Notes: generated by a model from the sequence alone, not told the origin. DNA of 64,000 bases from an uncultured bacterium (GCA_905215935.1 CAJMRY010000002.1:186001-250000), one strand, 5' to 3'. Positions 9,734 through 19,605 are shown, numbered from the stretch's first letter. Numbers and translations: made by a program.

Positions 9734-10174
9734 ATGAAAAGAAATAATATAATAGATGAAATACAGGAGAAAGATTTTATAGAATTACAAAAGATATTAA
9801 AAGATGCTTTAGGAAAGAATATAAGCTATGAAAAAATGCAGGAATCTTATAAAATATTAATAAATAATAAGGATACCTATATATTAGGGTATTATATAAA
9901 TGATAGTTTAGTAGGAACAGTAACTTTAAATATTTTAACATTAACTTCAGGAAAAGAAGCAATGATATGGGATATGGCAGTAAAAGAAGAATATAGAAGA
10001 TTAGGGATAGCAACTAAATTAATGAATAAAGCAGAAGAAATAGCAAAAAGCTATGAAGATGTAACTAGAATATGGTTATTTAGTGGATTTCAAAGAAAAT
10101 GTGCACATAAGTTATACATAAAACTAGGATATGACGAGAACAGAGATAAAGCATTTGTAAAGCAAATAAAGTAA
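9734..10174 (+). CDS. GNAT-family N-acetyltransferase
   Basis: 146 aa from ATG 9734; a GTG two codons upstream is an alternative. The acetyl-CoA pyrophosphate-binding motif is EEYRRLGIATKLM (about residue 90), preceded by the beta-strand WDMAVKE. The C-terminus AHKLYIKLGYDE is the usual last helix and strand. The substrate cannot be predicted. It probably shares an mRNA with the radical SAM gene. Confidence 0.75.
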   Translation: MKRNNIIDEIQEKDFIELQKILKDALGKNISYEKMQESYKILINNKDTYILGYYINDSLVGTVTLNILTLTSGKEAMIWDMAVKEEYRRLGIATKLMNKAEEIAKSYEDVTRIWLFSGFQRKCAHKLYIKLGYDENRDKAFVKQIK

Positions 10175-10184
10175 AGAAAATTGA

Positions 10185-10213
10185 TTGACAAGCTGAGATT
10201 GATATGTTAAAAT
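10185..10213 (+). promoter_or_regulatory. Strong promoter of the 5S-like RNA
   Basis: TTGACA at 10185-10190, a 17-base spacer and TAAAAT at 10208-10213. Transcription should begin about 10220. Confidence 0.75.
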
Positions 10214-10214
10214 A

Positions 10215-10406
10215 GACGTTACGAATTTAGAGGGATACCTGTAACCATTCCGAACACAGTAGTCAAACTCTACTTTTCCAGTATTTATATGATTTATTTA
10301 TCATTTTTAAGTATTGCAAAATTAGAACTGACCTATAATATAACATGTATAAAACAAGAAATCATATAGATACCAAGTATTAATAAAAATACTTGGTGTT
10401 TTTGCG
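10215..10406 (+). ncRNA. 5S-rRNA-like small RNA
   Basis: Bases 10228-10272 match the core of 5S rRNA: helix II (TAGAG/CTCTA), helix III (CTGT/ACAG) and the nearly universal loop CCATTCCGAAC, followed by AGTCAAACTCTA. The 5' part and the section that should form helices IV-V are AT-rich and unlike 5S, and no good helix I can be drawn. The transcript has its own strong promoter and a terminator hairpin at 10371-10398. It is either a very diverged or decaying 5S gene without 16S/23S neighbours, or a 5S-derived regulatory RNA. Confidence 0.55.
10371..10406 (+). terminator. Terminator of the 5S-like RNA
   Basis: Stem ACCAAGTATT/AATACTTGGT followed by GTTTTTGCGTTTT. Confidence 0.75.
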
Positions 10407-10602
10407 TTTTAAAAAACATATTATTAAATTTTTTTGAGGGTTAGAAAAAAGCAATAAAGCTAATGGAGATTGGCAAATTATAAAAAGAGGAGGGATTATG
10501 TTTTAGAAAAATAAATATATAAGAGCAAAAAAGTTACTTAACGTATGTAAGCAAGCTATGTTACTTAAAAAAATATATTTTGGAAAGGAAAAGTAAACTA
10601 TT
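10407..10602. other. Non-coding gap before the HelD-type gene
   Basis: No ORF of useful size. A very strong RBS (gaggaggg, about 10487) is followed by a two-codon ORF, ATG TTT TAG, at 10498-10506, and an 8-base direct repeat GTTACTTA occurs at 10530 and 10559. It could be the 5' leader of the helicase mRNA. Confidence 0.3.
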
Positions 10603-12790
10603 ATGGAAGAAGAAGTTTTTTTAGAAGAAAAAGAAAAATTAAAAGAGATTGTTCAAAAGATTACAGAAGAAGAATCAGAAATAGAAAATGCCTTAAGTGG
10701 TGCAAGCAAAAATTATGATTTAGAAAATATTGCAAATGCAAAAGTATTAGAGTCACAAATAAAAAAATTATCAGACATAAAAAATATAAAAGATAAACCA
10801 TATTTTGCAAGAATGGATTTTAAAGAAAATGCAAAAAAACTAGAAAAGTTCTATATAGGTAAAATTTCAATATTAGATAACAAAACATCATATCCAATTA
10901 TAGTAGATTGGAGAGCACCAATTGCCAATTTATATTATGAAGGAAAAATAGGAAAAGGAGAATATGAAGCCTTAGGTGAAAAAATAGAAGGAGAAATATT
11001 ATTAAAAAGGCAATATATAATAGAAAACGGGGAATTAAAAAAATACGTAAATATTAATGTTACAGGTAATGACGAATTATTAGAAAATGCTTTAGAAGAA
11101 AAAGCAGATGACAGATTAAAAAATATTGTTGCAACAATTCAAGATGAGCAAAACAAAATAATAAGAGCAGACATAAGCTCGCCACTTATTGTTCAAGGAG
11201 TTGCAGGGAGCGGAAAAACAACAATAGCACTTCATAGAATAGCATATCTAATTTATAATTACGAAAAACAATTTAAACCAGAAGAATTTATGATAATAGC
11301 TCCAACAAAATTCTTCTTAAATTATATTTCAAACATTCTTCCAGATTTAGGAGTAAATGATGTTAAACAATGTACTTTTGAAGATTTTGCATATGATGTA
11401 ATAGGAAAAAGATTAAAAATATCAGACAATAATGAAAAATTAGTTATAATAGTAAACAAAGCATTTGATGAAATAAACAAAGGTAAAATAGATATAATGA
11501 TAAAAGAAGCGAAATACAAATCATCAATAAACTTTAAAAAAGTAATGGATGAATATTTATTAGAGGTAGAAAATAATTATCTTCCTAAAAATGATTTTTG
11601 TTTTAATGGATATACAATAATGAAGATAGAAGATATAAACTATTTATTTAAAGAAAATTATAAAATGTATAATTATAATACTAGAATAAATGAAATTGAA
11701 AAAAATTTAGTTTCTGAATTAAAAAAGAAAGCTCCAATAATAATAGATAATATAAAGAAAGAACGAAGCGGAAAAATTAAAGATTTAACTGGAGAAAACA
11801 GAATAAAGGTATTTGATGAATATGAGAAAATAATAAAACTATTAGAAAAAGATTATAAAAAAATAGTAAAAAAATACTTAAGTCAAATTTCAAAAAAAGA
11901 CTGTATAAAATATTATAAAGAATTCATAGATGATTATTTAGAGGATTCAAATGAAGTAATGACATATTTAAAGAAAAATACAAGCAAAAATCTAGAAAAT
12001 AATGAAATTTCTTTCGAGGATTTAGCTCCTATAATGTATATACAATTTAAAATATTTGGAATAAAAGAAAATGCAAAAGTAAAACATGTTGTAATAGATG
12101 AAGCACAAGATTATGGAGAGTTTCAATTTGATGTTTTAAAAACAATACTAAACAGTAATTCAATGACAATTCTTCGGAGATATAGCACAAGGAGTTCATT
12201 ATTATAGAGGTATAGAGAACTGGAAAAAATTTATAGATATCGAATTTAAAGATGTTAAAACAACATACACGACTTTGAATAAAACATACAGGACTACTAA
12301 AGAAATAATGGATATTGCAAACTCTGTAATAAACAAATTACCAGATTTTGAAAAAGAATATATAGTTCTAGGTGACCCAGTAATCGATAGAAAAAACTCT
12401 GTAAATATTAAACAAAATAAAGATATAGATGAACTAATAAGTAATATAAATGAAAGAATAGATACCTATTTACAAAGTGGATATAAATCAATTGCAATAA
12501 TAGGAAAGGATATGCAAGAATGTAAGCAAATTGAAAAGAAGATAAGTAAAATAAGAAAAGATGTAAAATTAATAAGGGGAAAAGATTCAGAATATAATTC
12601 TGGTATTTCTATTGTTCCATCATATCTTGCAAAAGGGCTTGAATTTGATTGTGTTATAATTAGCAATGCAAGTAAGATGCAATATACAAATAGTAGTTTA
12701 GATATAAAATTATTATATGTAACAATAACAAGAGCAATGAGTAAACTAGATATATTTTATATGGGAGAGATGACTGATTTGTTAAAATAG
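10603..12790 (+). CDS. helD: HelD-type UvrD-like helicase / RNA polymerase recycling motor, with a CGG shift
   Basis: Joined product is about 728 aa. It begins with the acidic coiled-coil typical of HelD, which reaches into RNA polymerase, followed by the HelD signature region DWRAPIANLYYEG (about residue 105). Walker A is QGVAGSGKTT (about residue 200) and Walker B is VVIDEAQDYGEFQ (about 500). The C-terminal helicase domain lies in another frame. At 12175 an in-frame CGG follows CTT; skipping its C gives Ile-Leu-Gly-Asp-Ile-Ala-Gln-Gly, the conserved post-Walker B motif, and continues to the stop at 12790. In Bacillus the protein releases stalled RNA polymerase using ATP. Confidence 0.8.
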
Positions 12791-12935
12791 ATTTTTGCCA
12801 TCCATCAGGGAATTAAGAATTTGAGGCATGTACATTTGATACATAAAAAACGTGTAGAAATATAATATATAAATATTTATAGTATAGTAATTAATATTTT
12901 TATGAAATGTAAAGAAGAGTACCAATAATATATAG

Positions 12936-12968
12936 CAAAAGCCCCCAGGAAGTTCCTAGAGGCTTTTG
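12936..12968. terminator. Terminator between helD and the minus-strand membrane gene
   Basis: Stem CAAAAGCC...AGGAA/TTCCT...GGCTTTTG with a small internal loop; it can serve both converging genes. Confidence 0.65.
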
Positions 12969-12976
12969 TGAAAAAA

Positions 12977-13531
12977 TTACGTTGTCGTCTTTCTAAAAGT
13001 GGGAATTTTCAATGTCATTGTATCTGAGGAGAAATGTTCCTCCCAGACATAAACAAAAATAATCAGAATTATAATCCACACTAATAATATAAAGGCGTAA
13101 GCCCATACCAGGTACATAGACCCAATTGAAATAAGATATGGCGGTTCGTTTTCTGCAAGTCTGGACTGGAGAGCGTTAAGCTCAACATTATAAACATCAG
13201 ATTCAATGTCTACATCAAAAGCTTCAAGTTCATTTCTGAAGTCAATCAAGGTCTGGTAACAGTATCCAATCGAGTTATCCTCCTCAACAATTCCAGAGAC
13301 CTTACCTTCCGTAAATCCATATTCTTCCATTGCTTTAATAGCAATAGAAAGTTCTTTTGCTGCCACTTCAGCGTTTGGTGCGTCTTCTGCACGGAAAATG
13401 TGAACAGTACAGTCGTTACGGAAGCTAATCGCTTTGTAAAAGCGAAGACTAACTGCCAAAACAGCAACGATTGAGATTGCGATAAATACCCACTTCCAAA
13501 AATTAATGATTCCTACTTCGATTTTTTTCAT
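12977..13531 (-). CDS. Two-span membrane protein of unknown function, foreign composition
   Basis: 185 aa from the ATG preceded by GGGAGG; an upstream ATG (13585) would add 18 residues but has no RBS. One membrane span lies near residues 12-30 and another near 140-165, enclosing a 110-residue external domain rich in Glu and Ala, with a short cytoplasmic tail. No family recognised. Base and codon use is much richer in G and C than the surrounding genes (GTC, GCC, CTG and ACG codons), which points to recent transfer, like the VWA gene at 17028 and purB. Confidence 0.6.
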   Translation of the reverse strand: MKKIEVGIINFWKWVFIAISIVAVLAVSLRFYKAISFRNDCTVHIFRAEDAPNAEVAAKELSIAIKAMEEYGFTEGKVSGIVEEDNSIGYCYQTLIDFRNELEAFDVDIESDVYNVELNALQSRLAENEPPYLISIGSMYLVWAYAFILLVWIIILIIFVYVWEEHFSSDTMTLKIPTFRKTTT

Positions 13532-13726
13532 CTTTTTTTCCTCCCAGATGATAATAAATTTTATATATGTCAAGCCTTTCGGCATTATTTAATTTAGCAT
13601 CAATGAACATGATATGTACATTGATGAGTGCCGGGGATAAAAAAATATATATTAAACAATGTAATCATTGTATATATATTATACTATAATTTTACATAAA
13701 ATGCAAATCATTTTGTAATATAGGGA

Positions 13727-13756
13727 TTGACAACTACAATATTCATATGCTAAAAT
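13727..13756 (+). promoter_or_regulatory. Promoter of the small RNA at 13763
   Basis: TTGACA, an 18-base spacer and TAAAAT. The -10 region (CATATGCTAAAATAG) closely resembles that of the 5S-like RNA (GATATGTTAAAATAG). Confidence 0.7.
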
Positions 13757-13762
13757 AGTAAA

Positions 13763-13905
13763 CATAATTTAAGAGTTTACCTAGAAGTAACATCTTCGAG
13801 CGGTAAAGGGCAATCATAAATACAAATGTTGCCTACACTTATAAAGTAAGATTATATAAAGTCTTGCAAAGGAGTCTTAAAATGATTTCTTTGTAAGGCT
13901 TTTTT
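13763..13905 (+). ncRNA. Structured small RNA of unknown family
   Basis: About 140 bases between a strong promoter and a strong terminator, without an ORF. Visible structure: TTTACC/GGTAAA (13776-13806) enclosing a GAAG/CTTC hairpin, then GGGCAA/TTGCC (13808-13834), then the terminator stem. The repeated hairpins do not match the single long rod of 6S RNA or the SRP RNA tetraloop domain. It ends 138 bases before the ABC ATPase gene, so it may be an independent RNA or a leader with a regulated terminator. Confidence 0.5.
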
Positions 13906-13906
13906 G
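13861..13906 (+). terminator. Terminator of the small RNA
   Basis: An 11-bp stem GTCTTGCAAAG/CTTTGTAAGGC (two G-T pairs) followed by TTTTTTGTTTTTTT. Confidence 0.8.
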
Positions 13907-14042
13907 TTTTTTTATCTAAGAAAAATTTTAAAACTATGGCTTTCTATATAAAAAATGCAATTGCTATACAGAAAGTTATATTATAAAATTTCTATTATTA
14001 GTCAAAACATGTATAATATATATAAATAGGGGGATTGAAAAT

Positions 14043-15024
14043 ATGAGTATAATACAAGTTAAAAATTTAAACAAAGAATTTAAAATTAAAGAAAAAGAAA
14101 AGGGAATAAAAGGAAGTATAAAATCAATAATTAAACCCAAATATAGAATTGTTAAAGCAGTAAATGATATAAGCTTCGAAGTAGAAAAAGGAGAGATTCT
14201 AGCCTTTATTGGACCAAACGGAGCAGGAAAAAGTACAACAATAAAAATGTTAACAGGAATTTTGTATCCAAGTAGTGGAGAGATAAAAGTAATGGAATTA
14301 GAACCATCAAAAAAACGAAAAATGTTATCACACAAAATAGGAACTGTTTTTGGACAAAAAGAACAACTATGGACACATTTAACTCCATATGACAACTTTA
14401 AATTTTTTGGAGCAATATATGATATACCCAATAATGAAATAGAAAAAAGAATAGAAGATTTAAAAAATACATTTGAAATACGGAGATTTTATAAATACGC
14501 CAGTTAGAAATTTATCATTAGGACAAAGAATTAGATGTGAAATAGTAGCATCATTAATACATAAACCAGATATATTGTTTTTAGATGAACCAACTATAGG
14601 ATTAGATCCAGTTGTAAAAGAAAATATAAGAAATCTAATAAAAAAGATGAACAAAGAATATAATACAACAATATTTTTAACAAGTCATGATGTAGGTGAT
14701 ATAGAAAAACTATGTAAAAGAGTTATTATAGTCAATCATGGAAAAATAATAATGGATGATACAATGAATAATTTAAAATATCATTATTTAAATAAAAAAA
14801 TAATAGAAGTAAAAATGAAAGAAAATGTAAATTTAAAAAATGAAGAGGGTATAACAATATTAAAAGATAATGGCAATAGTTTTAAAATTGAATTAGACAT
14901 TCAGAAAAAGAGTGTATCTGATATTATAAAAATGTTAGATGCAGATAAAATTATAGATATAAATATATCTAATATACCATTAGAAGACATAATTACAGAA
15001 ATTTATAAAGGAGAAAAAATATAA
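14043..15024 (+). CDS. ABC-2 exporter ATPase, with a CGG shift
   Basis: Joined product is about 326 aa. Walker A is GPNGAGKST (about residue 58), the Q-loop region reads GTVFGQKEQLW, the signature is LSLGQRIRCE (LSGGQ-like) and Walker B is ILFLDEPTIGLDP, followed by the His switch TSHDVGD. A 100-residue C-terminal domain follows. At 14481 the in-frame CGG follows ATA; skipping C gives Glu-Ile-Gly-Asp-Phe and joins the signature motif to Walker A. Together with the next two genes it forms a complete exporter similar in layout to the ethyl-viologen EvrABC type (an ATPase with two PF06182-like permeases). Confidence 0.8.
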
Positions 15025-15147
15025 TTTAGAAATTGAATATTGGTAAAATAAATGATGTGTCAAAATTGCATATTTTGATAGTGTAAAGTAATCTATAAAA
15101 AATAGATTATAAAAGACCAAGAGAAAAGCACATAGAAGGAGGAAAAA

Positions 15148-15939
15148 ATGAAAAAATATTTATACATTTACAAGGCAACATTAATAGAAAATTTAAGCTA
15201 TATACCAAACATTGCTTTAGGATTTATAAATTTTTTTGTAATGATGTTTGTATTTTTAAATTTATGGCAATATATTTATTCAGATAGTAGTCAAATTATA
15301 AATGGATATACTAATTCGCAAATGATATGGTATGTGTTAATAACAGAAGTTTTATGGTTTGGTACAAGAAATAAAATTTTAACTAAAGATATAAGTCAAG
15401 ATATAAAATCTGGAAATATAGCTTACAACATAAATAAACCATATAACTATGTATTTTATATTATAGCAAAACACTTAGGAGAAATTACAATCAAATTCAT
15501 AATGTTTATGATAGTAGGAATAATTATAGGAATATGTTTTGTAGGACCTATTGAAAATTTTAATTTTATGAATATTGTATTTCTTTTAATAACTGTATTA
15601 TTAGGTATATTAATAAATTCTATTTTAAGAATAATAATTAGTATATTTTCGTTTTGGATAGAAGATTCAACACCATTCCATTGGGTGTATGATAAATTAA
15701 TATTAGTACTTGGAACACTTTTTCCAATTGAAATGTTTCCAAAAGTTTTACAACCAATAATGAAATTTACACCAATATATGTTGTAACATATGGACCAGC
15801 AAAATTAATTATAGACTTTAGTATGAAAAATTTTATACATATTTTAGTAGCACAGATAATTTATTTAGTAATTACAATATCATTAATAGTTATTCTATAT
15901 GAAAAGGGGGTAAAGAAATTAAATGTTAATGGAGGCTAA
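15148..15939 (+). CDS. ABC-2 type permease subunit
   Basis: 263 aa, six predicted membrane spans with short loops, resembling PF06182 permeases (DUF990-like). RBS aggagga is 6 bases before ATG. The gene overlaps the second permease by 17 bases, which implies coupled translation and a heterodimeric pore. The start is about 120 bases after the ATPase gene and no terminator separates them. The substrate is unknown; relatives export cationic drugs or viologens. Confidence 0.75.
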   Translation: MKKYLYIYKATLIENLSYIPNIALGFINFFVMMFVFLNLWQYIYSDSSQIINGYTNSQMIWYVLITEVLWFGTRNKILTKDISQDIKSGNIAYNINKPYNYVFYIIAKHLGEITIKFIMFMIVGIIIGICFVGPIENFNFMNIVFLLITVLLGILINSILRIIISIFSFWIEDSTPFHWVYDKLILVLGTLFPIEMFPKVLQPIMKFTPIYVVTYGPAKLIIDFSMKNFIHILVAQIIYLVITISLIVILYEKGVKKLNVNGG

Positions 15940-16718
15940 AAATCAAATAAAAGTTATAATACTATCTGTTAAATATAATATAATGAGGCAAATGACTAAT
16001 AAAGTAACATTTATGACAAATATATTATTTATGATACTAAATAATGCAAGTTTTATAGTTCAATGGATAATATTATTTAGTTTGAAAGATGAAATAGGAG
16101 GATATACAATAAAAGAAGTTTTACTATTATGGGGGTTAGCTGCAAGTACATATGGAATTGCTCATATAGTATTTCTTAAAGCATTTGAAATGCCAGAGTT
16201 AATAATAAATGGAAAGTTAGACTCATTTTTAGTGCAGCCTAAAAATGTATTTTTAAGTGTTATAACATCAGATACAAGAGTATCAGCAATAGGTGACCTT
16301 ATTTATGGATATATTTGCTTGTGTTTATATGGAATTACAATAAAGAACTTTTTACTATTTACATTTTTTTCAATTACAGGAGCAATTATACTAACAGCTT
16401 TTGCAAGTATAGCCCGGAAGCCTATCATTTTGGCTTGTAAAAGCAGATGTACTTGCAGATTCGCTTAATAATATAATGGTTAGTTTTGCAACATATCCAG
16501 GTACAATATTTAAAAAAGGAATAAAGTTAATCTTGTATACTGTAATACCAGTTGGAATTGCAAATTACATACCAGTAGATACAATTATAAACTTCAATTT
16601 AGGAAACTTTCTATTTGTAATGTTATTTACAATAGTATTATCTACTGTAGCATTTATAATATTTTACAAAGGATTAAAAAGATACTCATCATCAAACTTA
16701 ATGAGTTCTAGAATTTAA
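15923..16718 (+). CDS. ABC-2 type permease subunit, with a CGG shift
   Basis: Joined product is about 264 aa with six predicted spans, paralogous in size and layout to the preceding permease. At 16415 an in-frame CGG follows GCC; skipping the C gives Ser-Ile-Ala-Gly-Ser-Leu-Ser-Phe and links the first four spans to the last two. Without the shift translation ends at 16468 inside the protein. An alternative start two codons later (ATG 15929) is possible. It is followed directly by a REP-like element. Confidence 0.75.
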
Positions 16719-16727
16719 AGTGAAAAG

Positions 16728-16770
16728 TGGACGAATTTGGACAAGGGGACGGTTCTCTTGTCCAAATTTT
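16728..16770. repeat. REP-like palindromic element, copy 2 (short form)
   Basis: Imperfect palindrome AATTTGGACAAG...CTTGTCCAAATT around the core GGGGACGGTTCT, 9 bases after the permease stop; it may also act as the operon's terminator. Confidence 0.7.
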
Positions 16771-16839
16771 AGTAACTTTTATTGTATTACATTATGCATA
16801 ACTAATGCATACATTAGATGCAAAAGATGTGCATACAAC

Positions 16840-16868
16840 TTGACATGTTATGTAAATTATTGTATCAT
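16840..16868 (+). promoter_or_regulatory. Promoter of the VWA gene
   Basis: TTGACA at 16840-16845, a 17-base spacer and TATCAT at 16863-16868. It lies in the 310-base gap 16719-17027, which otherwise holds only the REP element and a long leader of about 155 bases with no recognised riboswitch. Confidence 0.55.
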
Positions 16869-17027
16869 ATATCACAATGTAACATTTATAATGTTAACAT
16901 TTTTATATAGATGGCGTAAGGCCCACCACCCAATTATCTAATTAGATAGAATGTTATATGCATTTATTTGATTAGTGTATAGATCATAAGAATATCCGCA
17001 GCAAATCAAATATGGAGGAAGAAAATC

Positions 17028-17918
17028 ATGAAAAGATTATTTTTGGCAGTAATTTCACTTGCAAGTGCAATGCTTTGCATTGTATTTGGTAGCAGTGTAG
17101 TAAGCGCAGCTGAAACTGATTCATTGGAATATGTAATTCAGAAAGGCTCAATATACTACGAGTCTGCATCTGCTTTTGGAACTGGGCGGAGAGGTGTTGT
17201 ATGCGAAGACAATCCGTATACAGTAAATCCTTGTTATGCGGGGATTAATGGATATGCATACTTAGATGAAAAAGGAAGAGTTCTTGTTTCTGAGTATGAT
17301 GAATCCACTACAGATATAGATATACCACCAGCACCAGAAGGTACTTTCAAGCTCTACAAACACTTCAGAACAGCCAACTACCGAAACGGTTGGGTTGATT
17401 CTAATTGTGTTATGAAGGTTCCAGAGAAAACAGAGGAAACATTGGAGTTTTCTGAGGATACTCCAGTAGAACCCGAGAAAGTAGTTGACAAGATAAGTCA
17501 GGATGTCAAAAAAGACATGAAAACTTGTATTGTCATTGACTATTCGGGAAGTATGGCCGACAATCAACGTGAAGTTGTTAATTTGCTTGGTAGCATACAA
17601 TTTAATGACAATACGACGATAATTGTATTTGCTGATACATTCGAGATTGTAACCCATGAAGAGTTAACAAATGAGGACTTTTATGTGGGTAGTGCTACAC
17701 ATATGTATCAAGCAATTAACGGAGCTCTTGAACTTGGTACAGAACAACTCATCATTATAAGTGATTTACAAACATATGCTGATGAAAAGTTGATGGCACC
17801 AAGTGATACAATAAGGAAAGTAACCATATACGATCCAGATGAGGACGAATTCGATTCGTATGTCCTAGATGAATTGAAAGAGAAACTAGGGGATCTCACC
17901 AGAATAATAATCAAATAA
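17028..17918 (+). CDS. Secreted von Willebrand factor A-domain protein, foreign composition
   Basis: 296 aa. Residues 1-27 are a clear signal peptide ending in SSVVSAAE. An N-terminal region of about 120 residues with paired Cys and aromatic residues is followed by an acidic proline-rich linker and a VWA domain. The MIDAS motif is DYSGSM (about residue 181), with the Thr in SATHMY and the Asp in IIISDLQT completing the site. It binds a metal and probably a protein partner at the cell surface. G+C is well above the neighbours, and an in-frame CGG at 17187 must be read as Arg here. A strong terminator follows. Confidence 0.7.
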   Translation: MKRLFLAVISLASAMLCIVFGSSVVSAAETDSLEYVIQKGSIYYESASAFGTGRRGVVCEDNPYTVNPCYAGINGYAYLDEKGRVLVSEYDESTTDIDIPPAPEGTFKLYKHFRTANYRNGWVDSNCVMKVPEKTEETLEFSEDTPVEPEKVVDKISQDVKKDMKTCIVIDYSGSMADNQREVVNLLGSIQFNDNTTIIVFADTFEIVTHEELTNEDFYVGSATHMYQAINGALELGTEQLIIISDLQTYADEKLMAPSDTIRKVTIYDPDEDEFDSYVLDELKEKLGDLTRIIIK

Positions 17919-17963
17919 CAACAGCTCGCACATATGCTACTTGCATTTGTGCGAGCTGTTGTT
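17917..17963 (+). terminator. Terminator of the VWA gene
   Basis: A 16-bp perfect stem, AACAACAGCTCGCACA with its complement, overlapping the stop codon. Confidence 0.85.
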
Positions 17964-18103
17964 TATATTTGAGACGGTGTACATTTGGGACATAAAAAAT
18001 GTGCAGATTTATTTAAAGCTTAATCTATGTTCAGTCTATAATCAAACTTTGGAAGGAAATTTTAAAGATTATTTGTAACTATATAAAAAAGTATAAGAAA
18101 TAG

Positions 18104-18153
18104 TTGAAAACAAAGAAAACTTTATGTTAAAATATGTAATAAAGTTTTCTTTT
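18104..18153 (+). promoter_or_regulatory. Promoter with palindromic operator upstream of the SanA/YdcF-like gene
   Basis: TTGAAA at 18104-18109, an 18-base spacer and TAAAAT at 18128-18133. A perfect 14-bp inverted repeat, AAAGAAAACTTTAT (18112-18125) and its complement (18139-18152), surrounds the -10 box. Repressor binding here would block transcription. An RNA hairpin is less likely because the start point lies inside the repeat. Confidence 0.5.
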
Positions 18154-18183
18154 ATGAGAATTATAAAAAGGGTTGGATTAAAT

Positions 18184-18843
18184 ATGAAAAAGATAATAAA
18201 GTATGTAACAATAGTTTTAATAGTTATGATAGTAATTGTTTTGGGAATAAATTTCTATGTTAAGTTATCTACTAAAAAACAAATTATTGGGAATAAAGAT
18301 GATTCTAGATTAAAAGATGTAGATTGCATTATTGTACTAGGAGCAGGTGTATGGGGAGATAAACCTAGTCCAATGCTAGAAGATAGACTATTAGAGGCAA
18401 TTTCTTTATATGAAAATAATACATCTTCAAAAATAATTATGAGCGGAGACCATGGAAGAGAAGAATATGATGAAGTTAATACAATGAAAAATTTTGCAAT
18501 AGAGAAAGGTGTACCATCAGAGAATATTTTTATGGATCACGCAGGTTTTTCTTCTTATGAAAGTATATATAGAGCAAAAGAAATATTTGAAGCTAAAAAA
18601 GTAGTTATAGTAACTCAAGAATATCATCTGTACCGATCTTTATATGTTGCAAATAAGTTAGGATTAGAAGCGTATGGAGTAGGAGCTGATTCAAGAACTC
18701 ATAGCGGACAAGCTTACAGGGAATTAAGGGAAATATTAGCAAGAGATAAGGATTTCGTAAAATGTATCTTTAAACCTAAGCCAACATATTTAGGAGATAC
18801 AATTCCTGTTAATGGTAATGGTGATATAACAAATGATAAATAA
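18184..18843 (+). CDS. SanA/YdcF-like DUF218 membrane protein
   Basis: 219 aa from the ATG at 18184; the longer in-frame ATG at 18124 falls inside the predicted promoter. A single membrane anchor spans residues 6-24 and the rest is extracellular. The DUF218 core is visible as DCIIVLGAGVWGDKPSP, then KIIMSGDHGREEYDE and VVIVTQEYHLYRS. This is the vancomycin-resistance SanA branch, linked in E. coli to envelope barrier function. The gene is transcribed alone or with the next two small genes. Confidence 0.75.
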   Translation: MKKIIKYVTIVLIVMIVIVLGINFYVKLSTKKQIIGNKDDSRLKDVDCIIVLGAGVWGDKPSPMLEDRLLEAISLYENNTSSKIIMSGDHGREEYDEVNTMKNFAIEKGVPSENIFMDHAGFSSYESIYRAKEIFEAKKVVIVTQEYHLYRSLYVANKLGLEAYGVGADSRTHSGQAYRELREILARDKDFVKCIFKPKPTYLGDTIPVNGNGDITNDK

Positions 18844-18887
18844 AATAGTAACTAATAAAAAATGTATTTTTAGAAGGGGATAAAATA

Positions 18888-19298
18888 ATGAAAGATTTAT
18901 TAAAGACGAACTGTTTCGATATCCAAGAAACAATGATAATTGTAGGAAGCTGTTTATTACAAATGGTACCAGAAGCATATAAAGAATTAAATAAAATATC
19001 TTCTAATATTTATGAAGTATGTTTGGAAAAAGAACATTTAAATATGGTTGTAACTAAAGTAATAGGAATGCTTGCAAGAGGAAAAATAAAAAATCTAGTA
19101 TTTGCTACAGTAGATAAATCACCTCATTGTATACAACTTCATTATGTAGTAAAAGAATTAGAAAATGCTATTAATTTAGATAATATTAAAATAACAAATT
19201 ATGTGGCAGTAGATAATAAATTAGTAGAAATTCCAATAGAAGTAATAGGAATATCAAAGAATTTGGCTAAATTAAAAGAAAAAATGTCTGATATATAA
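18888..19298 (+). CDS. Conserved-looking cytosolic protein of unknown function
   Basis: 136 aa with RBS aagggga. It has no membrane span. Two segments suggest a Rossmann-like alpha/beta fold (MIIVGSCLLQM near the start; KNLVFATVDKSPHCIQLHYVV in the middle). A Cys and two His lie in the middle segment but no known motif was recognised. Composition is native. It may be co-transcribed with the upstream DUF218 gene and the small membrane protein that follows. Confidence 0.5.
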   Translation: MKDLLKTNCFDIQETMIIVGSCLLQMVPEAYKELNKISSNIYEVCLEKEHLNMVVTKVIGMLARGKIKNLVFATVDKSPHCIQLHYVVKELENAINLDNIKITNYVAVDNKLVEIPIEVIGISKNLAKLKEKMSDI

Positions 19299-19341
19299 TT
19301 TCAAAAATATGTAATATATATAATAGGAGGAAATTTAAAAT

Positions 19342-19605
19342 ATGGACAATAAAGAATTAGAGAATGAAATATTAAAAATAAAAGAAAGAAATAAAAAAGT
19401 AGAGTTGGATAAAGCTTGGGAAACAAGCTTAATTAGAAAAATTTGTATTTGTGTATTAACATACATAGTTGTAATAATATATTCTTTATTAATAAATAAG
19501 ATTAGTAATATATTCTTAAGTTCACTAGTACCAGTAATAGGTTTTACATTATCAACATTATCTTTAAAGTTAGTAAGAAATATATGGGAAAAGAATAGAA
19601 AATAA
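19342..19605 (+). CDS. Small two-span membrane protein
   Basis: 87 aa. A charged helical N-terminus of about 28 residues is followed by two hydrophobic segments (about 31-50 and 56-74) and a basic tail. RBS taggagg is strong. Function unknown. Spacing of about 40 bases from the previous gene allows an operon. Confidence 0.5.
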   Translation: MDNKELENEILKIKERNKKVELDKAWETSLIRKICICVLTYIVVIIYSLLINKISNIFLSSLVPVIGFTLSTLSLKLVRNIWEKNRK

